Shown piece after piece: positions 9,087-22,110 of a stretch of DNA of 64,000 nt. Source of the DNA: Hevea brasiliensis (lineage: Eukaryota > Streptophyta > Magnoliopsida > Malpighiales > Euphorbiaceae); assembly GCF_030052815.1 (NCBI RefSeq), contig NC_079496.1:39271593-39335592 (forward strand), in the 5' to 3' direction. A program made the translations under genes and the position numbers. The stretch's first letter is position 1. Each line of letters starts with the position of its first letter. The notes under the pieces are model-generated. The model saw only the letters and a program-made list of their open reading frames with translations, ran no database searches and was not told the origin of the DNA.

Positions 9087-12000
9087 AGGTGGTTTGATTA
9101 GTGGGAATTGCAGTTGGTGTGGCTGCCCATGGTGACCTGCAGAATTGGACATGAGTCCAGCAGGTTTGAGCAGCCATAACTTGATTTTTACAGGTTCAAT
9201 TGGTGCAAGGACAATTAGACATAAAACTAGACATATAATGGCACAACTTTGGTGAAGAAACCATGCCCATAAATCCAAACCAAGTGGACCAAAAGCTTGC
9301 CCTAATCAGGGTGACCTGCAGTCTGTTTTTGCAGAATGACCAAATAAACAATGTTTGGTCATTTGGCCATAACTTAGTGTAGAGTGGTCCAATTGACCTG
9401 AAATTTTACCAGAAACAAGTTGATATATAGACCAACAACTTTCATGAAGAAACCTAACCCAAATTATGAGCAGAACCTATCCAACAAGTGAGTTGCAATC
9501 ACTATTCACTGCACTATAGATATGGTCAGTCCAGAAAAATTTCAATCCGGCCAGTTGTGGTTTTTGGACCATAACTTGAGCTACAAAACTCCAAATGGAG
9601 TGATTCAAAAAAGGAAATGTAACTAGACAAAATAAGGAAACACTTTCATGTTGATCAGTTTGCCAAATTCCCACTGTAAAATTGACCAATGGAACAGTAA
9701 ATACAAGGTATAAAAAGTGAAAATTCTGCCCAACTAACATTAAGCTTAGAAATGGTATTGGCAACCAATACCAACAAATTTTGAATGCAAAATGTGGTAT
9801 GTTGATGATATTAAAACCAATGTACCTATTGCCTATGAAAAACTGAAAGTGAACAAATTTAATGAAATAATGAAAAGAACAAGTACATAATAAATAAGAT
9901 TACTAATAATGAAAAAAAAAATCGTCTGCATAAAACATCAAAACATGCACTGCATATTTACTTCCTGTTATTTCTTTTTATTTTATTATTGGCACCACTA
10001 AGGATTATTACTTAGCGCGTTTCTTTTGCCACGCATAAGTTCTGGAGATACTAACCGAGAGCCCAGTAAACCACATACTGGGTGAAACCTCCTGCAGTTC
10101 TGCATAGTGTTCGTGTCACCTCACCATTTTCAGTGCATTGGTAGGACACTAGGTTTCATTTTGGTATTTTGTAACTAACTTTTATTTTCTCATGTGTAAT
10201 TGAGACTTATGTAATGTATTTTGATGTTAATGTAAATAGTGAAAATTGTGTTTATGAATGGAAAATTGAGTATTTATTTATTGCTTGTATATGAATACCA
10301 TGAGAAATGAATGATTGAGAAATGGAAAGGTTGTTGAAAAATATTGAGATTTTGATGATGAAACGGAGTTTGGGATGAAGGAACGGAAGCGTGAAAAACA
10401 CAAGATTATACCATTGAATTAAAAAAAAAATTTCGCCTAGGGTCACATGCACCATGCAAGATTTATTTTTATCTATTTGATTTCAATGATAAACAACATA
10501 TTAAAACTCTTTTAATATGTTTTTGGATCTGTATTTGCCATTTAAAATTTTAAAATTAATCAGATTAATTTTAGAACCCTAGATTAAATCAAGAACGATT
10601 ACACTAACCTCTTGATGCACTGCAGCGTATCTGTACCTTTGAGATTCGTCTTCAGGACACCAAATGTTGTCCCTCTAGCTTGTCCACACCAAGAACACCT
10701 ATGGCAGCCCTTGAACAGCTTCTAAAGCTTTTCTATTAATTAGAAATTCAAGTTCTGCCTTTTAAGAGATTAGAGATGTAAACAGGACACTAGAAACAAT
10801 TTCTAGCGTTCTTGATTCAAGAGATTGATGGCTAATCTCTTTGAATTGATGAGAGATGAAGAGAAATAGCTGGAGAGGCTCAAAGTGGCGTGAAAAATGA
10901 GAGGAGAGGCTGCTGGTTATTTTTTCTTTTCATAAAGACACTTAAATAGCTAGGTTAACACATTAAACCCTAGCCACATGTCACCCTTTGATTAGCTCTA
11001 GGTTTAAGTGACCCAATCACATTGTGCCAAGTGTCAAACCTATATTTAATCTTGATTTTAATCATCTTACATGATTAAAAAAACATTTGGCAAGCTTATG
11101 TGTAATCCCATGTGTCACACTGTGAAATGACCAAAATGCCCCTGTGTCTTAATTTTGAGTTCTTAACCCAAAATAATTATTTTCTTCTTCTAATTAATTT
11201 ATATCAAATATAAATTAATTAATTAATCTCTATTAATTAATTTCTCATCAATTAAATTCATATTTAAACACTTTAAATATAAATTTAATTTATACTACAC
11301 ATCTAATAATCTAGATTTGGTTTCAAGTCATGCTAGGGACTTTGCAATTTAATTGCAAACCAAACCTATTTAATTAATCAATTAAACTCTTTAATTAATT
11401 AATTAAATCATATTTAAATAGGTGATAACTTGTGTATGTGTGTGACTTACTAGGCTCATCACTAATTGGCAATGAGACATGATATCAACTCTTAATATCA
11501 TCAGAACTCTTTCTTACCATAAATGATTTCTCTAAATCATTTTATGAACCTCATAGACCATGGTTAACACCTAGCATAGTATGCCATGGCCACCCAATTA
11601 GTAATAAGATTTACCTTAAATGAACCTATAATCATATGTTACCATGCACTAGAATCTCTACATTTACAAAATCCCAACTCAAGCCGAGTCATGGTTTATG
11701 TCAAACTCCTTTTGCTATGAATATTATGTTCTCTTTTAATTCCAGTTCTTGATTAAAAAGATTTTTCTCATCAGAAACTCTTTTCTGAATAAATTTATCT
11801 GTCCTGGCCAGGAACTTGAAACATCAAGAACAATTAAATGAACATAGGATTTTATCTCTATTTACTTAGAGGAACAGATTCCATCTTGATCAACACCTAC
11901 CTCCATATATAACTAGCAGGAGCCAACACATGCCCATATACCCATACATAGTACAAGTATGAAAGCAGTATCAAACTCAAACTACCTATATACAAGATAA

Positions 12001-12672
12001 CTGTGCTATCTCAAGTCTAAAGATTATATGCACTGATATGATTTATGACAAAACATTGACAAGAGTAAACTCCATGTGCTTGTCATAAGTGTCACTGGTT
12101 CGGCCTACTTATCATTTATAAGTGCCTATCATGTTTGTTATATGGCATGAGACTCACCATTCCATCTTATTTATATCTCATATAAATAACTTGGGAACAA
12201 ACATGAATACAATCTTTCTGGATAAGTCATGTCCTTATTATGAAGTATCCTCGATTGTGAACCTATTTATGATACTTTGTGCTAGAAATATTGTCACTCA
12301 TATTCTTAACAACTTAAGAATAATATTTCTAACAAAATATCAATGGACCTTTTCTATTACACATAAATATATTATGTAAACGGAAAAGTGGAAATGCTTG
12401 GTTGAAAATTTTGAAAGTGTTTTTCACAGGTTCCGAAGAACTGTTTTCTCTATTTTTACCCGGCACTCTGCCGAATTTTTTAAAAAAATTTGCGGAAACT
12501 CAAATAAATTATAATTTCAATAAATGACTTAAATGAAATATATTGTACTTCATAACTATGATAAAAATAAATTAAGGAAGAATAAAAAATAATTGAGATA
12601 AAATAGAGTGTTCCGGTACACTGTGTGACATATCTTACTCGGCTATACTGTAGACGGGTTAAGGGGTGTCAC
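9087..12672 (+). repeat. gypsy (Tekay-type) LTR remnant, plus strand, left end lost
   Basis: The sequence matches the style of the other Tekay-type LTRs here: blocks such as GGCCATAACTT and CTCCAAATGGAGTGATTCAA, the paired hairpins at 9998-10034, and an end in GGGGTGTCACA at 12672. No primer site follows, so it is a solo LTR or a 3' LTR. Its left part is cut off where the Tat-like element begins at 9086. It is interrupted by a copia LTR piece at 10376-12397. Its closest relatives in the window are the minus-strand LTRs at 26298 and 31255. It contains no gene. Confidence 0.75.
10376..12397 (-). repeat. copia LTR, minus strand, truncated at its U3 end
   Basis: This is near-identical in layout to the solo copia LTR at 17276-19378. 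Its left edge TGAAGGAACGGAAGCG is the reverse complement of that LTR's terminus. The right end stops at AAATGC (12397) and lacks the last 70 or so bases ending in CTACTAACA seen at 16252. No clean target duplication is visible, so a small deletion probably removed that end. There is no coding content beyond chance ORFs. Confidence 0.8.
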
Positions 12673-14773
12673 ACCCAATAACTAATTCCAATATGTTTAA
12701 ACTTACATTCTTGCAAAATTTCATGGTGAGGTTACTATTCTGGTACTATTCAAGTCAAAATATTGACTTTCTTATACTTAAAAGGTATGGGAACTCCAAC
12801 TATACTCACATACCACATTTTGGTCACCAATTTTGTTGGTTTTGATTGTTTTCTCAAAACTTTGATCCTTTAGGCAAAATTGCAAATTTTCAGTTTTGGT
12901 GTCTTATGTTGCACTGTTCCATTGGTCATTTTGCTGTTAGAATTAGGCTAAGTTTTCTTCATAGAAATTGTTCCTTATTGTCTTAACTTTATTCTCCTTT
13001 TTGAATCACTCCATTTAGAGTTTTGTAGCTCAAGTTATAGCCATTTGAATCTTGGCTACCGGATTGGCCTAACCCAGATTTCTGGGCACCAAAACTGGTT
13101 CTAGCAGTTTTAAGTCAACAAATTTGGGTGGCTAAATGACTTGATTAATGGCATAATTTGGGTTTGTCTTCTTCATGAAAGTTTTAGGTCTATATCTCAG
13201 CTTTCTACTGGTAAAACTTCAGGTCATTTAGACCTACCTAGCCCAAGTTATGGCCAAATGAACAAACATTGTTCATTTAGTCATTTTTGTACAGGTCAGA
13301 TTGCCTAAGTCCGAATTTAGTCAATTTGTTCACTAGGTTTTGATCACTTTTTGGGCATGATTCCTAAATAAAAAATGTGTTATTTTGTGTCTAGTTTCAT
13401 TCCTAATTGGGCTCACACCAATTGGGCTTGTAAATTTTTAGTTTTGATCCCTGAAACAGACCTTGGTCATGCTGCCTGCATACTGCCCATAACCAGTCTG
13501 AATTTCCATTTGGTTCTAACACTTCCAACATACACCAATTGGTCACAAATGACCATTTCTCACCTCAAACAAGGTCAAACACACCATTTGACCACTTCTC
13601 TAATTTTTATCTTCCAAACTCTAGGTGCCAAACCCTAATTACCCTAATTGTTACATTTCACTAAATCAAAGCCTACCAACATCATTCCTCAACTCAATTA
13701 AGCTTCCATACACTTTTAATTACATCAAACTCATGCATTACCATAGCAAACCCTAGCTGGCCAAAGTTTACTCTTGTCCCCCAAGGATGTTTTCATTTCA
13801 TTTAATGTTAATTTCTAAGTTCATTAAGCTATAAATACAATAATTAAACTATAAATTCCAAGTTTGGATCACTAACCTTAGTGCAGAATTTTCCACCTCC
13901 CTTTCCTTAAATTTTCTCCTCTTCTTTCTTCTTCAATCTTCTTCTCAAAGCTCAAACACAAGGTTTTATGAAGTGGTTATGGGAGAAACTAGGGTTTAGT
14001 AAAGGTTTTAAAGCTTGAAATAAGCTTTAATGGAAGGTTGCACATGGAGGAGCCATGGGAGAGAGAGGGACCGCAAGAAGATGACTCTCTTTTCTTTTCT
14101 TTTCTTTTCTTTTTTTCCTTTTATTAATCTTTTATCCTTTATGGAAGACCACTAATTCTCCAAATTTTATTTTATTTTTAATTAATGTTTATTACATCAT
14201 GCATGATATCATGCATGATGTCACCAATTTCCACTTTTCCTTTTTCTATTTATTTTTCAATTAGTTCTTTAATTTAATTCTTGATTCTGAAATTTTCTTT
14301 TCTCCTATTTTATTTGATAGTTAGGTCAGGAGTCAGCTCTCGGGGTCAATTGACCAAATTGCCCCTCGCCGGTTCGACCCGGTTTGTAAATAATTTAATA
14401 TTTCTTCCAGATCCCTGACCTAATTATTTGACTGGCTTAACAGTTCTTTTTCGTGATTTTCTCTTTTCCACTATGTTCGCAATAGTCCTAAGGACCGCAG
14501 TGTCACATTTTACTGTTCGAAATTTGAGTTTAAATCGACTTCGCAGTCTTTCCCGAAAAGGTCACCCATCGCTGTAACTCTCGGCGCATTTAACTTCTTG
14601 TGTTTTGTGTTCTGTTTTCTTATTTATACTTAACTAATTGACAATTACTAATTACTTGTGTTCAGGGCTTCTCTAGGTGTCTTAGATGTGGTTCTAATCC
14701 CCTCAGTTGTCCAGACCGACACCGATCACCGAAACAGTAAAATATACCAGGCTATGCAAAGAGGGGTGTTACA
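12673..14773 (-). repeat. gypsy (Tekay-type) LTR remnant, minus strand
   Basis: Its right end GAGGGGTGTTACA at 14773 is the reverse complement of the LTR start TGTAACACCCC. Just inside it lies the usual terminal block (reverse complement of a CCGGTGACTGGTGTCGG-like stretch). The interior matches the element A LTR on the opposite strand, including the RY palindrome at 14194-14221 and the repeated CAAGTTATAGCCATTTG block. The U5 side is absent: at 12673 the sequence switches to the end of the plus-strand LTR. It interrupts the copia LTR that resumes at 14774. A TTTTC microsatellite lies at about 14091-14115. Confidence 0.75.
14194..14221. promoter_or_regulatory. 28-bp perfect palindrome with two RY (CATGCATG) motifs
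   Basis: The half-site ACATCATGCATGAT is followed by its exact reverse complement. Each half contains CATGCATG, the RY element bound by plant B3-domain factors. Equivalent palindromes occur in the other LTRs (22794-22819, 37133-37158, 46326-46345, 54861-54880). Confidence 0.75.
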
Positions 14774-16252
14774 AATTGACCAAATCACATTGTGCCAAGT
14801 GTCAAACCTATATTTAATCTGGACTTTAATCATCTTACATGATAAAAAGACATATGGCAAGCTTATGTGTAGTGCCATGTGTCACCATCTCATGGTGCCA
14901 CATGGCACCCTGTGAAATGACCAAAATACCACTGTGTCTTAATTTTGAGTTCTCAACCCAAAATAATTATTTCTTTTCTTCTAATCAATTTATATCAAAT
15001 ATAAATTAATTAATTAATCTTTATTAATTAATTTCTCATTAATTAAATTCATATTTAAACACTTTAAATATAAATTTAACTTATACTGTACATCCAATAA
15101 CCTAAATTTGGTTTCAAGCTATGTTAGGGACTTTACAATTTAATTGCAAATCAAACCTATTTAATTAATCAATTAAACTCTTTAATTAATTAATTAAATC
15201 ATATTTAATCTGGTGATTAATTGTGTATGTATGTGACTTACTAGGCTCATCACTAATTGACAATGAGACATGATATCAACTCTTAATATCATCAGAACTC
15301 TTTCTTACCATAAATGATTTCTCTAAATCATTTTATGCACCTCATAGACCATGGTTAACACCTAGCATAGCATGCCATGGCCACCCCATCAGTAATAAGG
15401 TTTACCTTAAATGAACCTATAATCATATGTTATCATGCACTAAAATCTCTCTGTTACAAAATCTCAATTCGAGCTAGAGTCATGGTTTATGTCAAACCCC
15501 ATTTACTATGAATATTATGTTCTCTTTTAATTCCAGTTCTTGATTAAAAGGATTTTCTCATCAGAAACTTTTTTCTGAATAAATCTATCTGTCCTGGTCA
15601 GGAACTTGAAACATCAAGAATAATTAAATGAACATAGGATTTTATCCCTATTTACTTAGAGGAACAGATTCCATCTTGATCAACACCTACCTCCATATAT
15701 AACTAGTAGGAGCCAACACATGCCCATATACCCATACACAGTACAAGTATGAAAGCAATATCAAACTCAAACCACCTATATACAAGATAGTTGTGCTATC
15801 TCAGGTTTAAAGATTATATGTACTGATATAATTTATGACAATACAATGACAAGAGTAAACTCCATGTGCTTGTCATAAATGTCACTGGTTCGGCCTACTT
15901 ATCATGTATAAGTGCCTATCATGTTTGTTATATGGCATGAGACTCACCATTCCATCTTATTTATATCTCATATAAATAACTTGGGAACAAATATGAATAC
16001 AATCTTACTGGATAAGTCATGTCCTTATTGTGAAGTATCCTCGATTGTGAACCTATTTATGATACTTTGTGCTAGAAATACTATCACTCATATTCTTAAT
16101 AACTTAAGAATAGAATTTCTAACAAAATATCAATGGACCTTTTCTATTACACATAAATATATTATATAAATAGAAAAGTGAAAATGCCTTTTATTAATAA
16201 AACATGTACAAGATGCATACTAAATGATATACTCTAGGGCATACTACTAACA
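14774..16252 (-). repeat. 3' LTR of the copia element (U3 side; rest displaced)
   Basis: It aligns with the copia LTR at 17276-19378 on the opposite strand and ends at 16252 with the reverse complement of TGTTAGTAGTATGCCCTAGA. The left part is missing because the gypsy LTR ending at 14773 interrupts it; AATTG at 14774-14778 would be that insertion's right target duplication. The polypurine tract follows directly. Confidence 0.8.
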
Positions 16253-16262
16253 ATCTCCCACT
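16253..16262 (-). other. polypurine tract of the copia element
   Basis: The minus strand reads AGTGGGAGAT immediately before the LTR start TGTTAG at 16252. This purine run is the standard plus-strand primer position of copia elements. Confidence 0.8.
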
Positions 16263-16329
16263 AGCACTAGAGCCATTCATTACAATACCTTAGACCCATC
16301 TTCTCAAGATGTCGGTCTAACTGAGCTTG

Positions 16330-17270
16330 TGACAAAGGCTTAGTGAATGGATCAGCTGGATTTTTCAGCTGATGCTATTTTCTGCATGGTTATATCGCCT
16401 TGCCCAACTATATCTCTGATAATGTGGTAGCGCCTTTCTATGTGTTTGGATTTTTGGTGAGACCGGGGTTCTTTATATCCAAAAAGCTTCTTTTGTAGCA
16501 TCTGATGCAGCAATATACTCGGCCTCTGTAGTGGAATATGCAGTCGTACTCTGTTTGGAACTCTTCCAACTAACTGCACTTCCATTACAAATAAACACAT
16601 ATCCAGAGGTAGACTTTCTATCATCGATATCTGATTGGAAATCTGAATCAGTATAACCATCCAATTGCAAGTCTCCACCTCCATATATCAAGAATAAATC
16701 CTTAGTTCTTCTCAAGTACTTAAGGATATTCTTGACAGCTATCCAGTGTTCCAAACCTGGATTGGATTGATACCTGCTAGTCAAACTAACAGCATGTGCA
16801 ATATCCAACCTAGCACACAACATTGCATACATCAAACTTCCAATAGTTGAAGCATATGGAATCCTAGCCATTTTATCTCTTTCTTCAGGTGTCTTTGGAG
16901 ACATCTCTTTAGAAAGGTGGATACCATGTCTCACTGGTAACAATCCTCTCTTGGAATCAAGTATGTTAAACCTCTTTAACACCTTTTTCCAAGTATAGAC
17001 TTTGTGATAAACCAATTATTCTTTTTGCTCTATCTCTATAGATGCGAATCCCAAGAATATAAGTTACTCCCCTAAGTCTTTCATGGAGAATGTATTTGAC
17101 AATCATACCTTTACAGTTGTCAACATACTTGTGTCATTACCTATCAACAGAATATTATCCATATATAAGATAAGGAAAGTGATAGCATTATCACTAACCT
17201 TCTTATATACACATGGCTCATCCTCATTTTTTATAAAACCAAATGACTTAATGGCTTCATCATAATGGAT
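16330..17270 (-). pseudogene. pol: copia pol, C-terminal RT and RNase H, broken
   Basis: The RNase H part (17015-16473) shows the copia landmarks DGYTDSDFQSDIDDRKSTSG, WKSSKQ and TTEAEYIAASDATKEA. Upstream (17270-17016) the end of reverse transcriptase reads FGFIKNEDEPCVYKK. The catalytic YVDD box is changed to YMDN (17154-17165), replacing an essential aspartate. Several stops interrupt this RT segment. After KEAFWI there is a frame change and loss of about 30 residues before HIERRYHIIRD. The protein would have copied genomic RNA into DNA in the particle; this copy cannot. Confidence 0.85.
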
Positions 17271-17275
17271 GTTCC

Positions 17276-19378
17276 TGTTAGTAGTATGCCCTAGAGCATA
17301 TCATTTAGTATGTATCTTGTACATATTTTTATTAATAAAAGGCATTTCCACTTTTCCGTTTACATAATATATTTATGTGTAATAGAAAAGGTCCATTGAT
17401 ATTTTGTTAGAAATATTATTCTTAAGTTGTTAAGAATATGAGTGACAATATTTCTAGCACGAAGTGTCATAAATAGGTTCACAATCGAGGATACTTCATA
17501 ATAAGGACATGACTTATCCAGAAAGATTGTATTCATGTTTGTTCCCAAGTTATTTATATGAGATATAAATAAGATGGAATGGTGAGTCTCATGCCATATA
17601 ACAAACATGATAGGCACTTATAAATGATAAGTAGGTTTGAACGTGACACTTATGACAAGCACATGGAGTTTACTCTTGTCAATGTTTTGTCATAAATCAT
17701 ATCAGTGCATATAATCTTTAGACCTGAGATAGCACAGTTATCTTGTATATAGGTAGTTTGAGTTTGATACTGCTTTCATACTTGTACTGTGTATGGGTAT
17801 ATGAGCATGTGTTGGCTCCTACTAGTTATATATGGAGGTAGGTGTTGATCAAGATGGAATCTGTTCCTCTAAGTAAATAGAGATAAAATCCTATGTTCAT
17901 TTAATTGTTCTTGATGTTTCAAGTTCCTGGCCAGACAGATAGATTTATTGAAAAGAGTTTCTAATGAGAAAATCTTTTAATCAAGAACTGGAATTAAAAG
18001 AGAACATAATATTCATAGCAAATGGAGTTTGACATAAACCATGACTCGGCTTGAGTTGGGATTTTGTAACAGAGAGATTCTAGTGCATGGTAACATATGA
18101 TTATAGGTTCATTTAAGGTAAACCTTATTACTAATTGGGTGGCCATGGCATGCTATGTTAGGTGTTAACCATGGTCTATGAGGTTCATAAAATGATTTAG
18201 AGAAATCATTTATGGTAAGAAAGAGTTCTGATGATATTAAGAGTTGATATCATGTCTCATTGCCAATTAGTTATGAGCCTAGTAAGTCACACACATACAC
18301 AAGTTATCACATATTTAAATATGATTTAATTAATTAATTAAAGAGTTTAATTGATTAATTAAATAGGTTTGGTTTGCAATTAAATTGCAAAGTCCCTAGC
18401 ATGACTTGAAACCAAATCTAGATTATTGGATGTGTAGTATAAATTAAATTTATATTTAAAGTGTTTAAATATGAATTTAATTAATGAGAAATTAATTAAT
18501 AGAGATTAATTAGTTAATTTATATTTGATATAAATTAATTAGAAGAAGAAAAATAATTATTTTGGGTTGAGAACTCAAAATTAAGACACAGGGGCATTTT
18601 GGTCATTTTGCAGTGTGACACGTGGCACCATGAAATGGTGACACATGGGATTACACATAAGCTTGCCAAATGTTTTTTAATCATGTAAGATGATTAAAAT
18701 CAAGATTAAATATAGGTTTGACACTTGGCACAATGTGATTGGGTCACTTAAACCTAGAGCTAATCAAAGGGTGACATGTGGCAAGGGTTTAATGTGTTAA
18801 CCTAGCTATTTAAGTGTTGTTATGAGAAAACAAAATACAACCAGCAGCCACACTCCTTGGTCATGCCATTTTGCAGCCCTCCCTCTATTCTTCTTCATCT
18901 CTCATCAATTCAAAGAGATTAGTCATCAATCCCTTGAATTAAGAACACTAGAAATTGTTTCTAGTGTCCTGTTTACATCTTTAATCTCTTAAAAGGCAGA
19001 ACTTGAATTTCTAATTAATAGAAAAGGCTTTAGAAGGTGTTCAAGGGCTGCCATAGGTGTTCTTGGTGTGGACAAGCTAGAGGGACAACATCTGGTGTCC
19101 TGAAGACGAATCTCAAAGGCGCAAACACGCTGCAGTGCATCAAGAGGTTAGTGTAATCGTTCTTGATTTAATCTAGGGTTCTAAAATTAATCTGATTAAT
19201 TTTAAAAATCTTAAATGGCAAATACAGATCCAAAAAACATATTAAAAGAGTTTTGATATGTTGTTTATCATTGAGATCAAATAGACAAAAATAAATCTTG
19301 CATGATGCATGTGACCCTAGGTGAAAATTTTTGAATTCAATGGTATAAACTTGTGTTTTTCACGCTTCCGTTCCTTCA
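17276..19378 (+). repeat. solo copia LTR, plus strand, TSD GTTCC
   Basis: It begins TGTTAGTAGTATGCCCTAG and ends CTTCCGTTCCTTCA, a 2103-bp full-length LTR. It is flanked by perfect 5-bp duplications GTTCC at 17271-17275 and 19379-19383. There is no internal region, so it formed by recombination between two LTRs of an inserted copia. It interrupts the RT gene of the minus-strand copia and belongs to the same family. Confidence 0.92.
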
Positions 19379-19383
19379 GTTCC

Positions 19384-20100
19384 AACTCCTCGAAAGTTAT
19401 TTTAACCCATAAATGGATCGCTTTAGCTTGCACACTTTGGAACCATCTTGGGATTCAAAACCCCTAGGTTGTTCCATGAAAATATTTTCTTCAATTTATC
19501 CATTGAGAAAGGCTATTTTGACATCCATCTGCCAAATCTCATAATTATAGTATGCAGCTATAACTAATAGAATCCTAATTGATTTAAGCATGGCAATAGG
19601 CGAGAAAATCTCCTCATAATCGATTTCTTGCCTTTGGCGAAACCCTTTCGCTACTAGCCTTGCCTTATAGGTCTCTACCTTTCCATCAGAACCAATTTTC
19701 TTCTTAAAAACCTATTTATTTCCTATAGGTGCAATGCCTTCAGGTGGGTCAACAAGATCCCAAACTTGATTCTTATACATAGAATCAATATCGGATTTCA
19801 TAGCATCAATCCATTTTGAAGAGTCTATATCTGATATAGCTTCTTCATAGGTAAGTAAATCATATCCATGATCTACTTCTTCATGAGTAGACAACTCTTA
19901 TTCTTCTTCATGAAGGAAACCATATCTCACTAGTGGGTGAGATACCCTGGTTGATCTATGAGGAACAACTATAGATGTTTCATCAATAGATGTAGGTTGA
20001 CTAGATGGATCCATATCCATCTGATCTGTTGGTTGGTTAGAATTCTCTAATTCTAACTCTATTTTCCTTCCTTTGCCTCCTTATTGAACAAACTATTATT
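19384..20100 (-). pseudogene. pol: copia pol, N-terminal reverse transcriptase, broken
   Basis: The minus strand from 19894 encodes YEEAISDIDSSKWIDAMKSD and NQVWDLVDPPEG, the classic start of copia RT. It continues past a stop into KVETYKARLVAKGFRQRQ and IWQMDVKIAFLNG (catalytic motif A, the Asp of MDVK present) with EENIFMEQPRGFE. The frame is cut at 19384 by the solo LTR insertion and resumes at 17270. The upstream part to about 20100 is the low-conservation integrase-RT linker. Confidence 0.8.
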
Positions 20101-21172
20101 CAAGAAATGTGGCATCTCTACTTACCATAGCCTTTTGTGATGTAGGCAAATAAAAATAATATCCAAAACTATCTTTTGGATATCCAACAAATCGACTCTT
20201 TTCTGATATGGTTTCCAATTTATCAGTGTTCAGCTTTTTGATATAAGCTGGACAACTCCAAATCTGAACATGCTTAAGACTTGGTTTTCTTCCATTCCAT
20301 ATCTCATAAGGTGTGGAAGATATTGATTTTGATGGAATCCTATTTAGAATATATAAAGTTGATTCTAATGCAAATCCCCAAAAAAAAGATTGGCATATCA
20401 GTATAGCTCATCATACTACGTACCATATCTAATAAGGTACGATTTCTCCTTTCAGATACACCATTCAGCTATGGTGTTCCTGGAGGAGTCAGCTGGAAAC
20501 AATGCCATGCTCTCTTAAGTATTCATCAAATTCAGTACTCAAGTATTCACCTCCACGATCTGATCAAAGAGCTTTAATACTTTTTCCTGTTTGATTTTCT
20601 ACTTCATATTTAAATTCTTTGAACTTTTCAAAGGATTCATGTTTGTATTTCATCAAATACAAATACCCAAACATTGATTTATCATCAGTAAAGGTAATAA
20701 AATAATGAAAACCGCCTCTAGCCATTTCTTTAAATGGACCACATACATCACTATGTATTAGTTCCTAAATATTTTTAGCTCTTATCCCTTGTTCTACAAA
20801 GGGTGATCTAGTCATTTTGCCCTAAAGGCAAGATTCACAAGTTGGAGTAGGCTCAAAGCCCAATGAGGATAAAATCTCCATTTTCTCCAGTTTTGTAATC
20901 CTATCTTCTGCAACATGACCTAACCTTAAGTGCCAAATATATTTTGAACTTGAGTTGATTTTCATCATGGCATTGTATTCTTTTAGATTGCTTGCATTAG
21001 ATTTATATTTAACATTATTAACTAGATAATAAAGTCCAACATGCATATAACCCGAACCAATATATTTATTTTCAAAATAAATATTGCAAACATCATTTAT
21101 GATATGAAGTTCATAACCATCTCTAGTCAAACTAGATATAGAAATGATGTTCTTAAAAGGCATCAGGTACAT
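20100..21172 (-). pseudogene. pol: copia integrase, broken
   Basis: The open stretch 21172-20822 contains the pre-integrase zinc domain: HLRLGH and CESCL, giving the HHCC pattern. Downstream on the minus strand, IHSDVCGPFK and HYFITFTDD match the integrase core with its first catalytic Asp, followed by SDRGGEYLSTEFDEYL with the second. In-frame stops at the core start, before SDRGGEY and after it show decay. Integrase inserts the DNA copy into the host chromosome. Confidence 0.8.
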
Positions 21173-21319
21173 GCATAACCTTATTTAAATACAAAACATG
21201 TCCACACATGTATAAAGATCTAGATCCTATGGCTAAGGCTTCAACAGTTGAACCATTGCCAATCCGGAGTGTAATATCTCGTTACTGCAAGCTTCTATTA
21301 TTGGCTATACTCTGGGTAG

Positions 21320-21365
21320 TTCCTATTCCTGTGCCCATCATTATGGCAGTGAAAACACTTTCCTT
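21320..21365 (-). pseudogene. copia nucleocapsid zinc knuckle, last Cys lost
   Basis: The minus strand encodes KCFHCHNDGHRNRNYPEY. The CX2CX4HX4C knuckle is recognisable, but its last position is Tyr instead of Cys, which would abolish zinc binding. It lies between the gag capsid ORF and the protease region. Confidence 0.65.
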
Positions 21366-21529
21366 TTGCCTTTGTCAACTTTGGTCTTCCCTATCTGTTT
21401 AGCTATCTACTTGGAAGGACCAGGAATCTGAGGTTTTTTTTTCCTATTGCCCTTCTTCTTATTGGACTTTCCATCATAAGAAGATGCAGTCAAAGCTACT
21501 TCTTTTCCTTTATTGCCTGGCATATTTTT

Positions 21530-22110
21530 TTAGGCAATAACCAACATGTTGAGTAAACTAGCCAAGGTGTATTTCTGTTTAGTCATATGAAAATTTGTCA
21601 CAAAATTTCCAAATGACTTAGGAAGGGACTGAAGGATCAAATCCATCTGCAGTTGGAAATCCATGTTAAAGTCAAGATGTTCCAGCTGCTCAATCAGCCG
21701 AATTATCTTGTGGACATGATCCCCAACATTCTGTCCCTCAGACATCCTCATGCGGAACAACTGCCTAGATATTTCATACTTAGCATTCCTGTTGTGCTCA
21801 CCATACAATTCTTGTAGGTGAAGGAGGATCTCACTCGCACTCTGCATGTTCTCATGCTGCTTCTGTAACTCATTACTCATAGAAGCAAGCATGTAACACT
21901 TGGCTCTCATATCATGCTCCTTCCACTTGTCCAAAGTTTCATGTTCCTCTTGTGTGGCCTCTGGAGGTAAGGGACCAGAAACATTTGAGTCTAGAACAGA
22001 TCCTATATGTTCAAGGTTCAGGACAAGTTTCAAATTTCTTAGCCAATTAGATAAATTAGGTCATGTCAACCTATTGCGATCAAGTATGCTTGCAAGGATA
22101 TTGGATGGTG
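21530..22110 (-). pseudogene. gag: copia gag (UBN2-type capsid domain), broken
   Basis: The main open stretch 22033-21530 (167 residues) shows copia Gag features: SNELQKQHENMQSASEILLH, LQELYGEHNRNAKYEISRQL, VGDHVHKIIRLIEQLEHLDF, and QMDLILQSLPKSFGNF. The start extends upstream in the same frame (ILASILDRNRLT) but is cut by a TGA near 22063 where a Trp codon is expected (before PNLSNWLRNLK). It forms the particle shell with the downstream knuckle. Confidence 0.85.

Noticed and set aside
12122..17617. Repeated 85-residue frame starting MPIMFVIWHETHHSILFISH in three places
   Set aside because: It lies in the U3/R part of three copies of the same copia LTR. Its conservation reflects repeat copies and the frame has no family similarity I know, so I do not call it a gene.
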